DNA of 50,764 bases from Chitinophagales bacterium (lineage in GTDB: Bacteria > Bacteroidota > Bacteroidia > Chitinophagales > Saprospiraceae): the NCBI GenBank assembly GCA_022360175.1, contig JAKSDI010000084.1, positions 1 through 50,764 on the forward strand, in the 5' to 3' direction. The position numbers and the translations under genes were made by a program. Below, one piece after another: positions 19,204 through 29,300 of this stretch; position 1 is the stretch's first letter, and each line of letters begins with the position of its first letter. The notes beneath the pieces were generated by a model that saw only the letters and a program-made list of their open reading frames with translations, had not been told where the DNA came from and made no database searches.

Positions 19204-19232
19204 GCAATTATTAAGTAAGTGCAAGTTCAAGT

Positions 19233-19254
19233 GTCAAGTTCAATTTCACTTGAC
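19233..19254. terminator. Stem-loop between convergent genes, possible bidirectional terminator
   Basis: GTCAAGT (19233-19239) pairs with ACTTGAC (19248-19254) over an 8-nt loop in the 71-nt gap between the receptor and the caspase gene. The flanks repeat the motif (C)AAGT several times, giving alternative pairings. There is no clean T-tract, so the terminator call rests mainly on position. Confidence 0.35.
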
Positions 19255-19274
19255 TTATGCTTACACTTGAGCTT

Positions 19275-20672
19275 TTACAGCTTGTTTTTAATGTCCTCTA
19301 ACTGTTGTTTTATCTTCTTTATCTCTTCATCAAGTGCAAATTTTTGATTGACATCATATGCCTTGATTTTCTCCTTTTCAAAATAATTAAGCTTCTTCTT
19401 TAGTAAGTCTGCCTGTTCTATCAATCCTTGTCTTTCCTGATCATCAAGGCCGGATGCGCCACTTCCACTTTCAGGTTCTAAGACTCCTTTTGCCAGGTCC
19501 TCTTCTTTCAAATCACCTGTAATAGAGTTCAAACCAAGGCGAATGCGGTTAAGTGTAATATTGGCAAAGCCAGGATCTACCAATCCATTTCTCATTTGTT
19601 TTCGGATACCATTATACTGGCTTTGTTGCATGATAATATCTGTTTCCCGCCTTGATTTTTTATCCAGAATGCGATCATACATTTCAAACACCTTCTCAAA
19701 CTCATCTTCTTTTAACAAATCTTTTATACGTTCCTGCACATCCTCTAATGTGCGCATGGGGGTTTCTACTTTTTCTTCGTCTTTCTGATTGGGTTCCTCC
19801 CCTATGGTCTTATCATTATTACCTCTATCGAGCTCTCCATCAGTCTTAGGAAGGGAAGGTATTGGATCAAACACTTTATCAGCTACCTCTTTAAGGCGAA
19901 ACATAAATTCTCCTCCCATATCTCCTACATTTTTCAATGCTCCAAAACGAGGTAATGCATCCGAATTATTTCCTACTGATACCAATACATGATTGCACAA
20001 TTCGGATACTCTAAACCGCTCTTCTTCATTGTGATCCAGATGATATAAAACTGCTTTGGCAAATGGGCTATGTTCACCTGGCCTGCCGTCTGGTACAGGT
20101 TCGTTTCGCCCGGCAGTAAGTAACCAGCGGGAAGCCAATGTCTCCAAGCGGTCTTTTACTCTATTTGCATCCCTGTTATTTGTAAAAAAGCTACCAGAAT
20201 GACAAGAGTCTGTCATCACAAAAGTGTGTCGGCTTTTAATAGCTTTAAGCCAACGGGAAATCATATCAAAAGAAATGTAGGAACCAATATTTCCATTTTC
20301 AGCATCGGAGGGTATCCAATATCCAACATCTATGGTGCTGTCATATTCTCCATGGCCTGCAAAGTATATTAAGAAAGTATCTTTACCATTCAATTTTTCA
20401 GAGAAATGCCTCAATGATTTGATGATATTTACTTGCGTAGCATCTCCATCATACAATTCTTTAAATCGATCTTCCTTTGAATTAAATTGGTATTTTTCGA
20501 CAAGAATATCTCGTACTTTCTTAGCATCCAATACCGCATTATTCAACTTGGGCAAGCTGTGATCATTGTACTTGTTAATACCTACTATGAAAAGATAATT
20601 TTCTCCCAATTGTAACTTAGGTTTCTTTTTAGGCAGGTCAAGGCCACGCATTGTTTCTCGATTCTCAGACAT
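19275..20672 (-). CDS. Caspase-like (peptidase C14) protease with C-terminal effector-associated domain and coiled coil
   Basis: The product has 465 residues. The p20-like caspase domain lies at about 20-260. The catalytic dyad is intact: H107 in IYFAGHGEYD and C157 in MTDSCHSGSF. A charged linker (265-305) leads to a helical domain at about 306-390 resembling an effector-associated domain of the EAD11 type, with the late motif ANITLNRIRLGLNSI. A lysine/glutamate-rich coiled coil occupies 415-465. There is no signal peptide or membrane helix, so it acts in the cytoplasm. Effector-associated domains are adaptor modules that recruit partners carrying the same domain in bacterial conflict and death-type systems (established for the family). 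No partner with a recognisable EAD is visible in the window. It is monocistronic with a strong promoter, and divergent from the unknown 1219/480/3533 operon. Confidence 0.88.
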   Translation of the reverse strand: MSENRETMRGLDLPKKKPKLQLGENYLFIVGINKYNDHSLPKLNNAVLDAKKVRDILVEKYQFNSKEDRFKELYDGDATQVNIIKSLRHFSEKLNGKDTFLIYFAGHGEYDSTIDVGYWIPSDAENGNIGSYISFDMISRWLKAIKSRHTFVMTDSCHSGSFFTNNRDANRVKDRLETLASRWLLTAGRNEPVPDGRPGEHSPFAKAVLYHLDHNEEERFRVSELCNHVLVSVGNNSDALPRFGALKNVGDMGGEFMFRLKEVADKVFDPIPSLPKTDGELDRGNNDKTIGEEPNQKDEEKVETPMRTLEDVQERIKDLLKEDEFEKVFEMYDRILDKKSRRETDIIMQQSQYNGIRKQMRNGLVDPGFANITLNRIRLGLNSITGDLKEEDLAKGVLEPESGSGASGLDDQERQGLIEQADLLKKKLNYFEKEKIKAYDVNQKFALDEEIKKIKQQLEDIKNKL

Positions 20673-20700
20673 AATATAGATATAAGCATTTCTGTGAAGT

Positions 20701-20732
20701 CAAATATAGTGCAAAGCAGGAGTATAAGCAAA
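20701..20732 (-). promoter_or_regulatory. Bacteroidota-type promoter of the caspase-like gene
   Basis: On the minus strand TTTG (20732-20729) is followed after exactly 20 nt by TATATTTG (20708-20701). Both boxes match the -33/-7 consensus. The predicted transcription start is about 20 nt before the ATG at 20672, so the leader is short. The architecture equals that of the sigma/CHAT operon promoter. Confidence 0.72.
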
Positions 20733-20873
20733 CCTTAAAAGAGGGAGCTTAAGTTCAAAAAGTTAAATCAAATTTCACAAAAAAATACAATTGAATTTGC
20801 ATAAAACTTTCTTTTGACCTAAAAATCTTCTATATTACAACAGTATTACAAACACCTAATTAGATACACCCTC

Positions 20874-21044
20874 ATGGTCCTAGAAACAGTACTATCCAGC
20901 AATGAAGTACTTAGTACCTACCTAGTACTTCAACAAAAGACAGAGCCCTTCTATTCCCCCTTCGATACCCAACAAATAGACTTCAATAAACTTCTCATTA
21001 TCAAGCCTTTTAAGCTTTACAAAGATAAAGCTGCCTTTTTCTAA
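20874..21044 (+). CDS. Possible small ORF (56 residues) upstream of the large operon
   Basis: An ATG-initiated frame begins MVLETVLSSNEVLSTYLVLQ and ends KPFKLYKDKAAFF before TAA. It lies in the 545-nt divergent region between the caspase gene and the 1219-residue gene. I recognise no family. An overlapping minus-strand frame of 66 codons exists, so the coding strand is uncertain. It contains the inverted repeat at 20904-20931, which may be the real functional element. Confidence 0.25.
   Translation: MVLETVLSSNEVLSTYLVLQQKTEPFYSPFDTQQIDFNKLLIIKPFKLYKDKAAFF
20904..20931. repeat. Inverted repeat GAAGTACT / AGTACTTC
   Basis: GAAGTACT (20904-20911) and AGTACTTC (20924-20931) are perfect arms around a 12-nt centre that itself contains further TAGTAC half-sites. 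It lies in the divergent region upstream of the large operon and could be an operator or a leader hairpin. This is inference from symmetry only. Confidence 0.5.
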
Positions 21045-21175
21045 TATATACGGTGTTTTGCTATTAGAAGAACTGATTTGTTTATCAGCGTGCTTATGGA
21101 GCCTTAATATTAAGGGAAACACTTTCGCTGTAATGTGTACTTCAATTTCATAATGGAAACAGGAAGCAAACTCCC

Positions 21176-21204
21176 TTTGTATTAAGATAGCACTGCTAAA
21201 TTTT
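21176..21204 (+). promoter_or_regulatory. Weak promoter candidate for the 1219/480/3533 operon
   Basis: TTTG (21176-21179) is followed after 17 nt by TAAATTTT (21197-21204), which is one base off TAnnTTTG. Spacing is short compared with the 20 nt seen twice elsewhere in the window, and the start codon at 21217 would leave almost no leader. The rest of the 545-nt upstream region shows no better match. Confidence 0.25.
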
Positions 21205-21216
21205 CATTCTATAATT

Positions 21217-24200
21217 ATGAGCACTCAAATACAATTTGTCCAAATTGCAGGTACCAGTTTGTATCAAATCCCTACAGAAGATACAGTAGGCTGGGCAGCA
21301 TACATCCTTCCTCCGGCAGTTGGCCCTAATCCTGATCTCCCAGATACTATCACCCTGGCCGATTCCTTGAATACCTATAATGGGCATTACTTATTTGCTC
21401 ATACAGTTCCACCAGCAGTAGCTTCTGATCCTGATGATTTAGCCCAGGATACTTATAATTATTTTAAGCAGAATGTAGGTTTTAGTGGCAACAGGGGTGT
21501 TGCCTGGCTTGAAAGTGTTGACCCCGTCAAATTTGGCACCTTTGCCAATTTTGGGCTTAGTTTTGTCAAAGGCTCTACCAATCTAGTAGTTAATCAAAAG
21601 CTTGATGCTTATCTAGGCCAAGATGTCAATTTTTTTATGGCTCAAGGCTTGAATGTATCTCTTGACGCTTCTCGCAATGCACTCTTATTTTCACTACGAA
21701 ACCCCAGCACTGACTTCATCGGCATCCTAAAAGGGAGTAATAATATTGGCATTAACATAATAAGAGAAAACCAGGTACAACAGGCATGGTTACCATTTAC
21801 AGGTTCCAATACGGGTTGTGTAACTTTCAATGTCAGCTTTGAACCCGAACGAGCTTTTGCTGGCGGAGGCCTACAAAATGGATTAATTTATACCGTTAAT
21901 CTCGAAGATTCAGATAACCCGGGTACTCCTAAGCCAACACCAGCTTATTATGCTCTTTTTGATCAAACTGAATTATCGACTTTCAACGCAATAAGCGTGA
22001 TCGATGTAAGTGACCCTACGAATACAAGAGTAAGTAAACAAACATTAGAGAAAGGCTATTATCGTACTGCATTTTCGATCCCCAACGCTACAAAATGGCC
22101 AAGTTCTTTTAGGACTCAAACTGGTTTGCCCGTTGACCTAATAGCTCAAGGGACTACTACCACAGATTTTTTGCCTCCTCAAAAAGCAGCCGTAGTTGCA
22201 ATTGCTTCTTCTTCACCCGCTAATAGTGATGTCGGAACCGATGATATTTATTTTACCATTGGTGGGCAATTTGGTATCATCGTAGAAGGCAAAGAAGAAG
22301 GTAATACACAAGCTTTAATTACAGGAGTTTATGGTTCTGAAAGTATCAGTTTTACCACTTATAGCAGTGAAGAGAATGCGAAAAATGATTTATTGTATTT
22401 TTTACTCGCCCAGCCTGCCTATGCTCCTATTTTTCCTTTTGATACAGCTTCTCTAGATAATCCTGACAGTGGTGATGTACAGTCTCGCCTTACTGATGAT
22501 TATACCGTACCCTGGGTAACGCTTTTCTCAGGAACCCAGCAAGTGGAATTTAATGCAGAACCCGAAGGTAGTGCCTTGTATGGACTCAAAGCGAGTAGTC
22601 CTACAGCTGTCGTAAACACCGCTGTTAGCACAGGTGAAGTATTATACTCGACTCCTCCCCGATTAGCACTAAATGCAAGTGGAGTGACTAGCAATACCTT
22701 TCCTATGGCTCCCTATGGCTTAATCAATTTAACAGGTACAGATATAGCTCCCATAGTCACTACTTTTGAAAGCCAGATTATTTCTCCTACCCGGAAAAAC
22801 ATTATTAATAATGCGGCAGCTGATGCCTGGAATGCAAGAAAACAAGTCTTGTTATCAGCCGACACCCTTGATGAAAGTAATATTGATTATGGCACAACAC
22901 CTCAAGGCCTGATTGTAAAAAAAGAAACTGACAATGGCACTTACCTAGATGTTTTATTAGCTCAAAGCCCAGATCGCTCAGGAAATACTACCGTTTTTGA
23001 ATTTAAGAAACCAACACTACAACTCCAGGCAGCTTTACAAAGCAATCAGTTGTTTTTAGTTGCTGTCAATGATCAGTACTTTAATACCCCCGATGGGAAC
23101 ACCTTTGCCAATACCCTTTATCTAACGGAATGGAAAATGTCTGCCCAAATTGGAAATGGGGTCACTCCTACTGACTATCGGAATGTTATGATAATGAAGT
23201 TCTGTGAAGGTAGTTTACAGGACAGGGTGACGAATCCTAATAGATGGACCAGTCCTGAACAATTTTCCCTGGCAGCTGGCACTACAGAAGGTAGCGAATC
23301 CGTAGCTTATACTGGCTTATCCCAATGGCTGCAACAATATATTGAAGATGGTATAGCTAAAGCCAATGATAGTTCATCTGCTGTATTTTATGAGAATTTC
23401 AAGAATATTGTCACCGATCCTGACTGGAATGGTGTAATCGTGTTTAAAGCAGATTTAAGCCCTGATGATATCCCTCCTCAGATACAAGGTTTAGCCGCCG
23501 GTATTGACTTATCTCAATTGGTAGCTCATCATTTTGGTTTTACAGTGAGCAGGGTTGACATTGATGCTTCAACTGGCGTTTTCAGTTTTGATGGCAATTC
23601 AAGCACTTTTGGACTAGTGGATTATGAAGACCCTGCATTTGCAAGCAATCAAGCAGCCGGAGTTCCAACCGATACCCCTATCAAATTCAGTACAACCGGA
23701 GCTTTTGATTTTACCGTTTTGCAACTCAAATCCCTATTTGAAAATGCTAAACTCATCAACTTCAAGAGCAATATTCAATTAACAGTAGAAGAGTTATTTG
23801 CTACTGAGGTATTGAAAACCTATGCTAAAAACCAACAGGTTCCGGCTAATGGTGTTGTATTGGATGGTAGTTATGTTGATCAGAATGGTACTACATCCTA
23901 CGTTTTCCAACAAACCAATCAAACCGTCTTCCAACTGAATAGCAATACATTAAAAGCAGTAGCTTTCAACCGGGTGCAATTCAATACATTAGGTGATCGG
24001 AATAATGGCGCTGATTTAGCAAGCCGCTTTTTGATATGGGGCGCTTTTGACTTTGTAGAATTATTTGACAGTAATGATAGCTTATTAGATGTCCTTTCAT
24101 TTGGAAGTGATAAAGACACACCTGTTAATGAATTGGGAGTAGGATTAGCCTTTTCCAATCTTTTATTAGACATGGTATTTCCACTGGCTACCCCCAATTC

Positions 24201-24876
24201 AAAATCATTTTTATTAAGCACTCAAAACATAGCCTTTGACTTAAATTCAAGTGAAATAAGAAGTGATAGTTTATTCAAAGGTTTTGGTTTACAACTCAAG
24301 AGTTTTGTCAGTGCACCTGATGAGAAAACACCTGCCAGTTTTGGGTTTCTACCAGTCTCCTCCAATTTGCAATTACAACAGATTAATAATCCCTGGTTTG
24401 GGATTGTATACGAAATAACATTGGGAGGGCCGGGTGCACTAGCTTCTGCCGCTGGCTTTTCTTCTAATTTACTATTAGCATGGGCGCCCGGCACTAGCGC
24501 CACTGAAACCAGCCAGTTTGCTGTTTTCGTTGGTATGAGCCTACCAGGAGCAGCACCAGGAGCCAAGCTTTTTAGCCTGCAAGGCATTTTCAAAGTTGGC
24601 ATTGGTTCCATCACAATACAAAGACAAGCCATACAAAGCAATGGCGATACAGGATCTGCTGGTAAAGAATTTTACTGCTTACGACTCAATGATATAGCTC
24701 TTAAAATTTTCGGTGTAGTGAAGTTACCACCAGATGCTACGATACAGTTCTTCTTATTTGGAGATCCTTCAAATACCGGTAGTCTGGGGTGGTATGCAGC
24801 ATATGTTGCCAATGACAATCCAGGCTGTGATCAGCAAAGTCTTGGTTTTCTGCCTGCTAGCGAGGTGAAATCATAA
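21217..24876 (+). CDS. Large beta-rich protein of unknown function (first gene of unknown operon)
   Basis: The product has 1219 residues, with no signal peptide and no clear membrane helix. I do not recognise the family with confidence. It is rich in Asn, Thr, Ser, Gly and Phe and predicted mostly beta. Residues 600-680 contain the block NQLFLVAVNDQYF...NTLYLTEW. Residues 740-850 contain GVIVFKADLSPDDIPPQIQG and HHFGFTVSRVDID. The last 250 residues resemble the beta-sheet style of the 3533-residue protein (FGLQLKSFVS, FGIVYEITLGGP, SLQGIFKVGIGSI, IQFFLFGDPSNTGSLGWYAAY). It is the first of three genes with 38-nt and 21-nt gaps, so the three are almost certainly co-transcribed. Its NQLF...NTLY block resembles one in the unknown protein at 197-3427. 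It may be a partner or shorter relative of the giant third protein. Confidence 0.8.
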   Translation: MSTQIQFVQIAGTSLYQIPTEDTVGWAAYILPPAVGPNPDLPDTITLADSLNTYNGHYLFAHTVPPAVASDPDDLAQDTYNYFKQNVGFSGNRGVAWLESVDPVKFGTFANFGLSFVKGSTNLVVNQKLDAYLGQDVNFFMAQGLNVSLDASRNALLFSLRNPSTDFIGILKGSNNIGINIIRENQVQQAWLPFTGSNTGCVTFNVSFEPERAFAGGGLQNGLIYTVNLEDSDNPGTPKPTPAYYALFDQTELSTFNAISVIDVSDPTNTRVSKQTLEKGYYRTAFSIPNATKWPSSFRTQTGLPVDLIAQGTTTTDFLPPQKAAVVAIASSSPANSDVGTDDIYFTIGGQFGIIVEGKEEGNTQALITGVYGSESISFTTYSSEENAKNDLLYFLLAQPAYAPIFPFDTASLDNPDSGDVQSRLTDDYTVPWVTLFSGTQQVEFNAEPEGSALYGLKASSPTAVVNTAVSTGEVLYSTPPRLALNASGVTSNTFPMAPYGLINLTGTDIAPIVTTFESQIISPTRKNIINNAAADAWNARKQVLLSADTLDESNIDYGTTPQGLIVKKETDNGTYLDVLLAQSPDRSGNTTVFEFKKPTLQLQAALQSNQLFLVAVNDQYFNTPDGNTFANTLYLTEWKMSAQIGNGVTPTDYRNVMIMKFCEGSLQDRVTNPNRWTSPEQFSLAAGTTEGSESVAYTGLSQWLQQYIEDGIAKANDSSSAVFYENFKNIVTDPDWNGVIVFKADLSPDDIPPQIQGLAAGIDLSQLVAHHFGFTVSRVDIDASTGVFSFDGNSSTFGLVDYEDPAFASNQAAGVPTDTPIKFSTTGAFDFTVLQLKSLFENAKLINFKSNIQLTVEELFATEVLKTYAKNQQVPANGVVLDGSYVDQNGTTSYVFQQTNQTVFQLNSNTLKAVAFNRVQFNTLGDRNNGADLASRFLIWGAFDFVELFDSNDSLLDVLSFGSDKDTPVNELGVGLAFSNLLLDMVFPLATPNSKSFLLSTQNIAFDLNSSEIRSDSLFKGFGLQLKSFVSAPDEKTPASFGFLPVSSNLQLQQINNPWFGIVYEITLGGPGALASAAGFSSNLLLAWAPGTSATETSQFAVFVGMSLPGAAPGAKLFSLQGIFKVGIGSITIQRQAIQSNGDTGSAGKEFYCLRLNDIALKIFGVVKLPPDATIQFFLFGDPSNTGSLGWYAAYVANDNPGCDQQSLGFLPASEVKS

Positions 24877-24914
24877 ATCCAACTATTAAGCCTAATATCC
24901 AAAAGTGAATTAAG

Positions 24915-26357
24915 ATGAGTAAAATACTCTATTGGAATATTGAAAATTTTAATATCAATAAAATCAACAATCCCTCCAATGACCGAGCAGAAGGACAAGG
25001 TGGGCTAACTGAGAATGCGGCTTCTGTATATAGGAGAAATTTGATATTAAATCATATTGGTTCCCTTGATGAGGAAATCAGTTCACTAGACCCCGATTAT
25101 ATAGTAGTAGTTGAAGTGGCTACAAGTGCAACGGGAGTTGGAGATTTAATTCCGAGTTCGGGAGGCCTGCAAGGATGCAGCTGGATGTTGGATTACCTCA
25201 GAAAGAACAAGCCCTATAGTGAACAGGATTGGCGACTGGTCCCTCCCTTAAAAGTAGGAACAGGAACAAGAACCGAATCTGTAGCCGTATTCTACAAAGG
25301 CTCCGATAAAGATGATGGCATTACCCGTTATTTTACAGGACCCAATCTCTTCAATGGTGGTGCCAATGGTATTTCAATTCTTCCCGGTACTGGCAATGCA
25401 GGCATATACCCCAAAGGTACTTTTTATGATATGTTGGTCCCCTGTGGGGAAACCGCCAGGAAAATTCCGGATAGTGCTCTTCACAATAAAGGAGTGGCTG
25501 AAAATAAAGTAGCTGCAAGAATACGGTTTCAGGATGCCGATGGTAAAGATGTAAACTTTGGAGGAGAACGCCAGCCTTATATGGCCACCTTTACAGAAAC
25601 AAAAGAAGGTGAGGATGCTAAACATATTACCATCTTTGCTTGTCATGCTCCACAAGCTGAAAGCTTAGCTCCCACATTCATGAATAATCTGGCAAACTGT
25701 GAAGATGTTATTGCCGATAGTGCGGCAATGGAGGTGAAAGTAATATGTGGAAATTTCAACCAGAATTTACTCAATCAGGATGGTACACTTGATACCGACG
25801 TCTATAAACCACTAACAAAAATAGACTATCAATTATTATTAGCTCCACTTAACAGTTCTCCCCCTACAGATGAAGACGATTTAAAAGCCTATAAAGGTTA
25901 TTTTGCAACCCAGATCATGTCTTCTCCAACTTCCATTTCTGATAGTGAAGCTTCTCTTTTCCTTTGGTCTGGTGAAAACCAATCTTCTTTTTATCCAGGC
26001 TATGGATACATAGGAGAAGGTAATACCCCAGATACCTATTCTGATCCTGAGTTATATTCAGTAGATAATATGCTGGTCAAATATGGTAGTGGTGATGCTG
26101 ATTCAGCAAAAATCACAGTGGTCAACTCTGTAGTAGGTACTCCCATGGATGCTCGCACCTCCCCTCCTGGAAACCCTCCAATAGGCGTAGATACTTTCAG
26201 CCCCGATATGCTCAATCTGGTGTCTTTACCACCCTGGCCCGAATCACCATCTGCCAGTCTTTTTAGTATTAGTGATGCTCAAATTCTGGTGGGGTGGCGA
26301 AATTATAGCCACATACACGATACAAGTAGTCATTTTGCATTGTACGGAACTGTTTAA
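24915..26357 (+). CDS. Endonuclease/exonuclease/phosphatase-fold protein lacking two catalytic aspartates
   Basis: The product has 480 residues. The EEP fold is recognisable: WNIENFN at 7-13, the metal-binding glutamate E67 in VVVEVAT, R219 in ERQPYMATF, H244 in FACHAPQ, N280-F-N282 in CGNFN, D384-N385 in VDNMLVKYG, and H473 in SSHFALYG at the C-terminus. Active members of this superfamily have GDFN and SDH at the two late motifs. Here the aspartates are Asn (N280) and Ser (S472). The histidines are kept. It is therefore probably weakly active, inactive or altered in chemistry (inference). There is no signal peptide. It lies between the 1219- and 3533-residue genes in one operon, so it is likely to work with them. 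The family includes nucleases, inositol-phosphate phosphatases and sphingomyelinases, so the ancestral substrate cannot be named. Confidence 0.8.
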   Translation: MSKILYWNIENFNINKINNPSNDRAEGQGGLTENAASVYRRNLILNHIGSLDEEISSLDPDYIVVVEVATSATGVGDLIPSSGGLQGCSWMLDYLRKNKPYSEQDWRLVPPLKVGTGTRTESVAVFYKGSDKDDGITRYFTGPNLFNGGANGISILPGTGNAGIYPKGTFYDMLVPCGETARKIPDSALHNKGVAENKVAARIRFQDADGKDVNFGGERQPYMATFTETKEGEDAKHITIFACHAPQAESLAPTFMNNLANCEDVIADSAAMEVKVICGNFNQNLLNQDGTLDTDVYKPLTKIDYQLLLAPLNSSPPTDEDDLKAYKGYFATQIMSSPTSISDSEASLFLWSGENQSSFYPGYGYIGEGNTPDTYSDPELYSVDNMLVKYGSGDADSAKITVVNSVVGTPMDARTSPPGNPPIGVDTFSPDMLNLVSLPPWPESPSASLFSISDAQILVGWRNYSHIHDTSSHFALYGTV

Positions 26358-26378
26358 CAACTTCAAAGCAGAAAAATC

Positions 26379-29300
26379 ATGGCACAAAATCAAGCCCTCA
26401 CGAATTTATATAATGCAATAAAAGACCAAGGGACTAATGCTTTTGTCTTGGATGCTTCTTTTTTGACAAGTGGATTAAATGATTCCAGTATCACGGTACC
26501 ATCAGATTATGATGATAATGTGGTAAAAGCTTTCCAGCAAGACAAAATTGAAAGCTTTGAAGTCACCGTTTCCGATGATACCGCAAATTGGAATGGAGAT
26601 GATCAATTTACCTTGAGTAAGATAAGCCTGCCTGTATTTAATAAAAATGTTAAGGAGGCAGGAAAATTGCTCTTTGCTATTGAAGATTCTACACTTATTG
26701 TCCAGATATATTCTCCTTTAAGTTCGTGGAATTGGTCAGATAGCTTTCCTTTCATGAAAGGCTTTCCTTTCAATAAAATCCCTCTAAAGAAAGCCACTTT
26801 TATTTTTACTACTCAGGATGGAAATTACCCCTGGGGAAGTACCGATAGCTCTGCAATGAAAGTAGAAGCAGGCCCTGTACAGAATATCTCTACAGACATC
26901 ATTCCTCCTGCTATTACCAAACCTGTAGCTTCTTTATTTAGTAACATCAACTTCCCAACTGATTATATCGGTTTTTACGGAGTGCTCAATCTTAAAGATT
27001 ATGATGGAGAAAAAGTACAATATCCTACCACCCAGGTTACTGCCTATTTTCCAATAGTCAATGAAGAGAAAGGTGTTTCTCTGTTTTATCTAAACGTAAG
27101 TGATCCGAAAATTACCTTAAGCATCCCTCCTCCTGCCAAAAAAGAGGATAACGGAGAGAAGCAGACAAATGATGGAGATGATGATAATACTGACCAATCT
27201 CCTGGATTGGAAGTACAGGCAGGAATATCAATTGGGGAAGGAGACGATGCGATTGCTTATGATTTATCTGCTGAAATACTGAAGGATGAAACTAATAGCT
27301 TCCGTTTCGGGCTGACTTATCAGGAAGACGCTAATATTCTCAGCCCGGGAGCAGTTCTCAAGTTATTTGATAATGAAGGAAGTTATTTTTCCGGTACGCC
27401 AGCCGTACTTCAGCAATACCTCACCGAAATAGGCCTCTTAGGCTTTAGTTTATCGGGGATTGTTGGAGAGCAATCTAATGTAGATACAGTAGCAGCATCT
27501 ATAGGAAGTAAACCAGGTACAGAGTTTACTCCAATTACAGACCCTTCCAATTCGCTTGACTTCACATTTAAGGGTTTTAATTTAAACTGGACCTTGCTCA
27601 ACCCACTTTGTGATGATGAAGACGTATCACAAAGCTTTGTATTTCATACCTCATTTGATCTTACCTTCAATCCAGACGATGGCTCTTCTAAATTAGAATT
27701 CACGATAGAGTTTAATTCTGATTTGCAGTTTTCTGCTAAAGCAGATGGTTCGCTTAGTATTCAAGACCTCATCAGCACCGTTAGTGGTGGTGGGATTAGT
27801 CTGCCTAGTTCTGTGCAGGCATCCATCAGTGATATTTCACTGGTAATGGATAACAAACAGGGTTCTTATGATTTTAATGCTGGTTTTGATGTCAGCCTCA
27901 ACTTCCTGACACTCAATAATGAACCTGTATTACAAATCGACGGGGGGCAAGTAGAGATTTCTGCTATTACTCCTTCTTCAGACTCTAATAATGGTTCAGC
28001 TAATGGCCAGGAAGTAGGCCGCTTTGCAGCAGCCACACCACAAACCGCTTATAAAGCAAAAGTAAGTGGCTTATTAGGCGTAGGCCCATTTGCCGCAAAT
28101 GCCTCAGTAGAATATGATGGCCAACAAAATCCAACTCGTTGGAATATAAGTGCATCTCTGGCTGAGGCATTAGAAATCAATAAATTGATCAATCTATTCT
28201 TTGATCCCGGGGGAAATTATCAATTACCTACTGAATTCTTCCCTGGTGATCCTAAGATCAAAACTTTCAGCATTGATGCTGTCATCCCAAGCGGTCAGAA
28301 AAAGGTAGTGACTGTCCAGGGTTTGGAAGTAATGGTACCTTCTGATGAGGATGATTTAGCGACTACCTATGATATCGAAACAACATTCGAGTGGAAGTTT
28401 ACTTTAGGTTCAGCTGAAGTTGGCATTGATAATGCAACTATAAAAGTAGACTATGACAGTAGTCGGGATGAAGGACTACAATATACCGGAAGTGCGGTAG
28501 GTAGCTGGATATATACCGCCATTAATTTTGAATTATTACTAGGTTATGAGTTCAAAATTATTGACAACAAATCCAACCAGATTCTTTTTGCCGAATGGGA
28601 AGGCTTTAGAGCCGAATATAATATTACCAACGAACTACTCAGTTTTTCTCTCAAAGGATGGACATTGGGTAGCCTGATACAGGCATTGGTTCGTACGATA
28701 GGGAATCCATATTTCACCTTGAATGCTCCCTGGGATCTACTAGACAAGGTATCTTTAGATGGCTTGAGTGTGATCATTAATATGGCAAAAGATGTTGAAG
28801 ACCGGGTATCGGCTAGTTATACACTATCCAGTCCTCTCAACCTGGGCTTTATGACTATCGAAAGCCTGATTTTCAGAAAAGCTCCAAAAGAGAATGGCAA
28901 TGGCTCTCAAATCACACTAGCCATGAAAGCTACTATTGCACCAGGCCTGGAAAGTGTGTTAGAAGGAGCCAACAAAGACAAGTTTGAGAATCTTACCAAT
29001 GAAAATAAAGGCCAGGATGTCAATGACATGCCCACTGTACCAGGACAGGGACAGGAGTACTTCAAACTATTCTTATTAGTACTGGGCCAAAAAATAGGTA
29101 TTTCTGGAAGCGCTGATTTCAACAATACAAAAGAAGTTATATGTGCGCTCTCTAAAGTACCAAGTACAGACACAACAACCAATCCGGTTGATCCTGCAAT
29201 GGGCTCCACTCCTGGCCAGCCCTATTATGAAGCTTCTAACAATTGGTTGATTGCAACCCATATGGGGATATTAAAAGTAGGACAAGCCTGGACAATTGAT

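Noticed and set aside
20922-21122. Minus-strand 66-codon ORF
   Set aside because: It overlaps the inverted repeat and a plus-strand small ORF, has no family resemblance, and has no promoter-like sequence that I could find.
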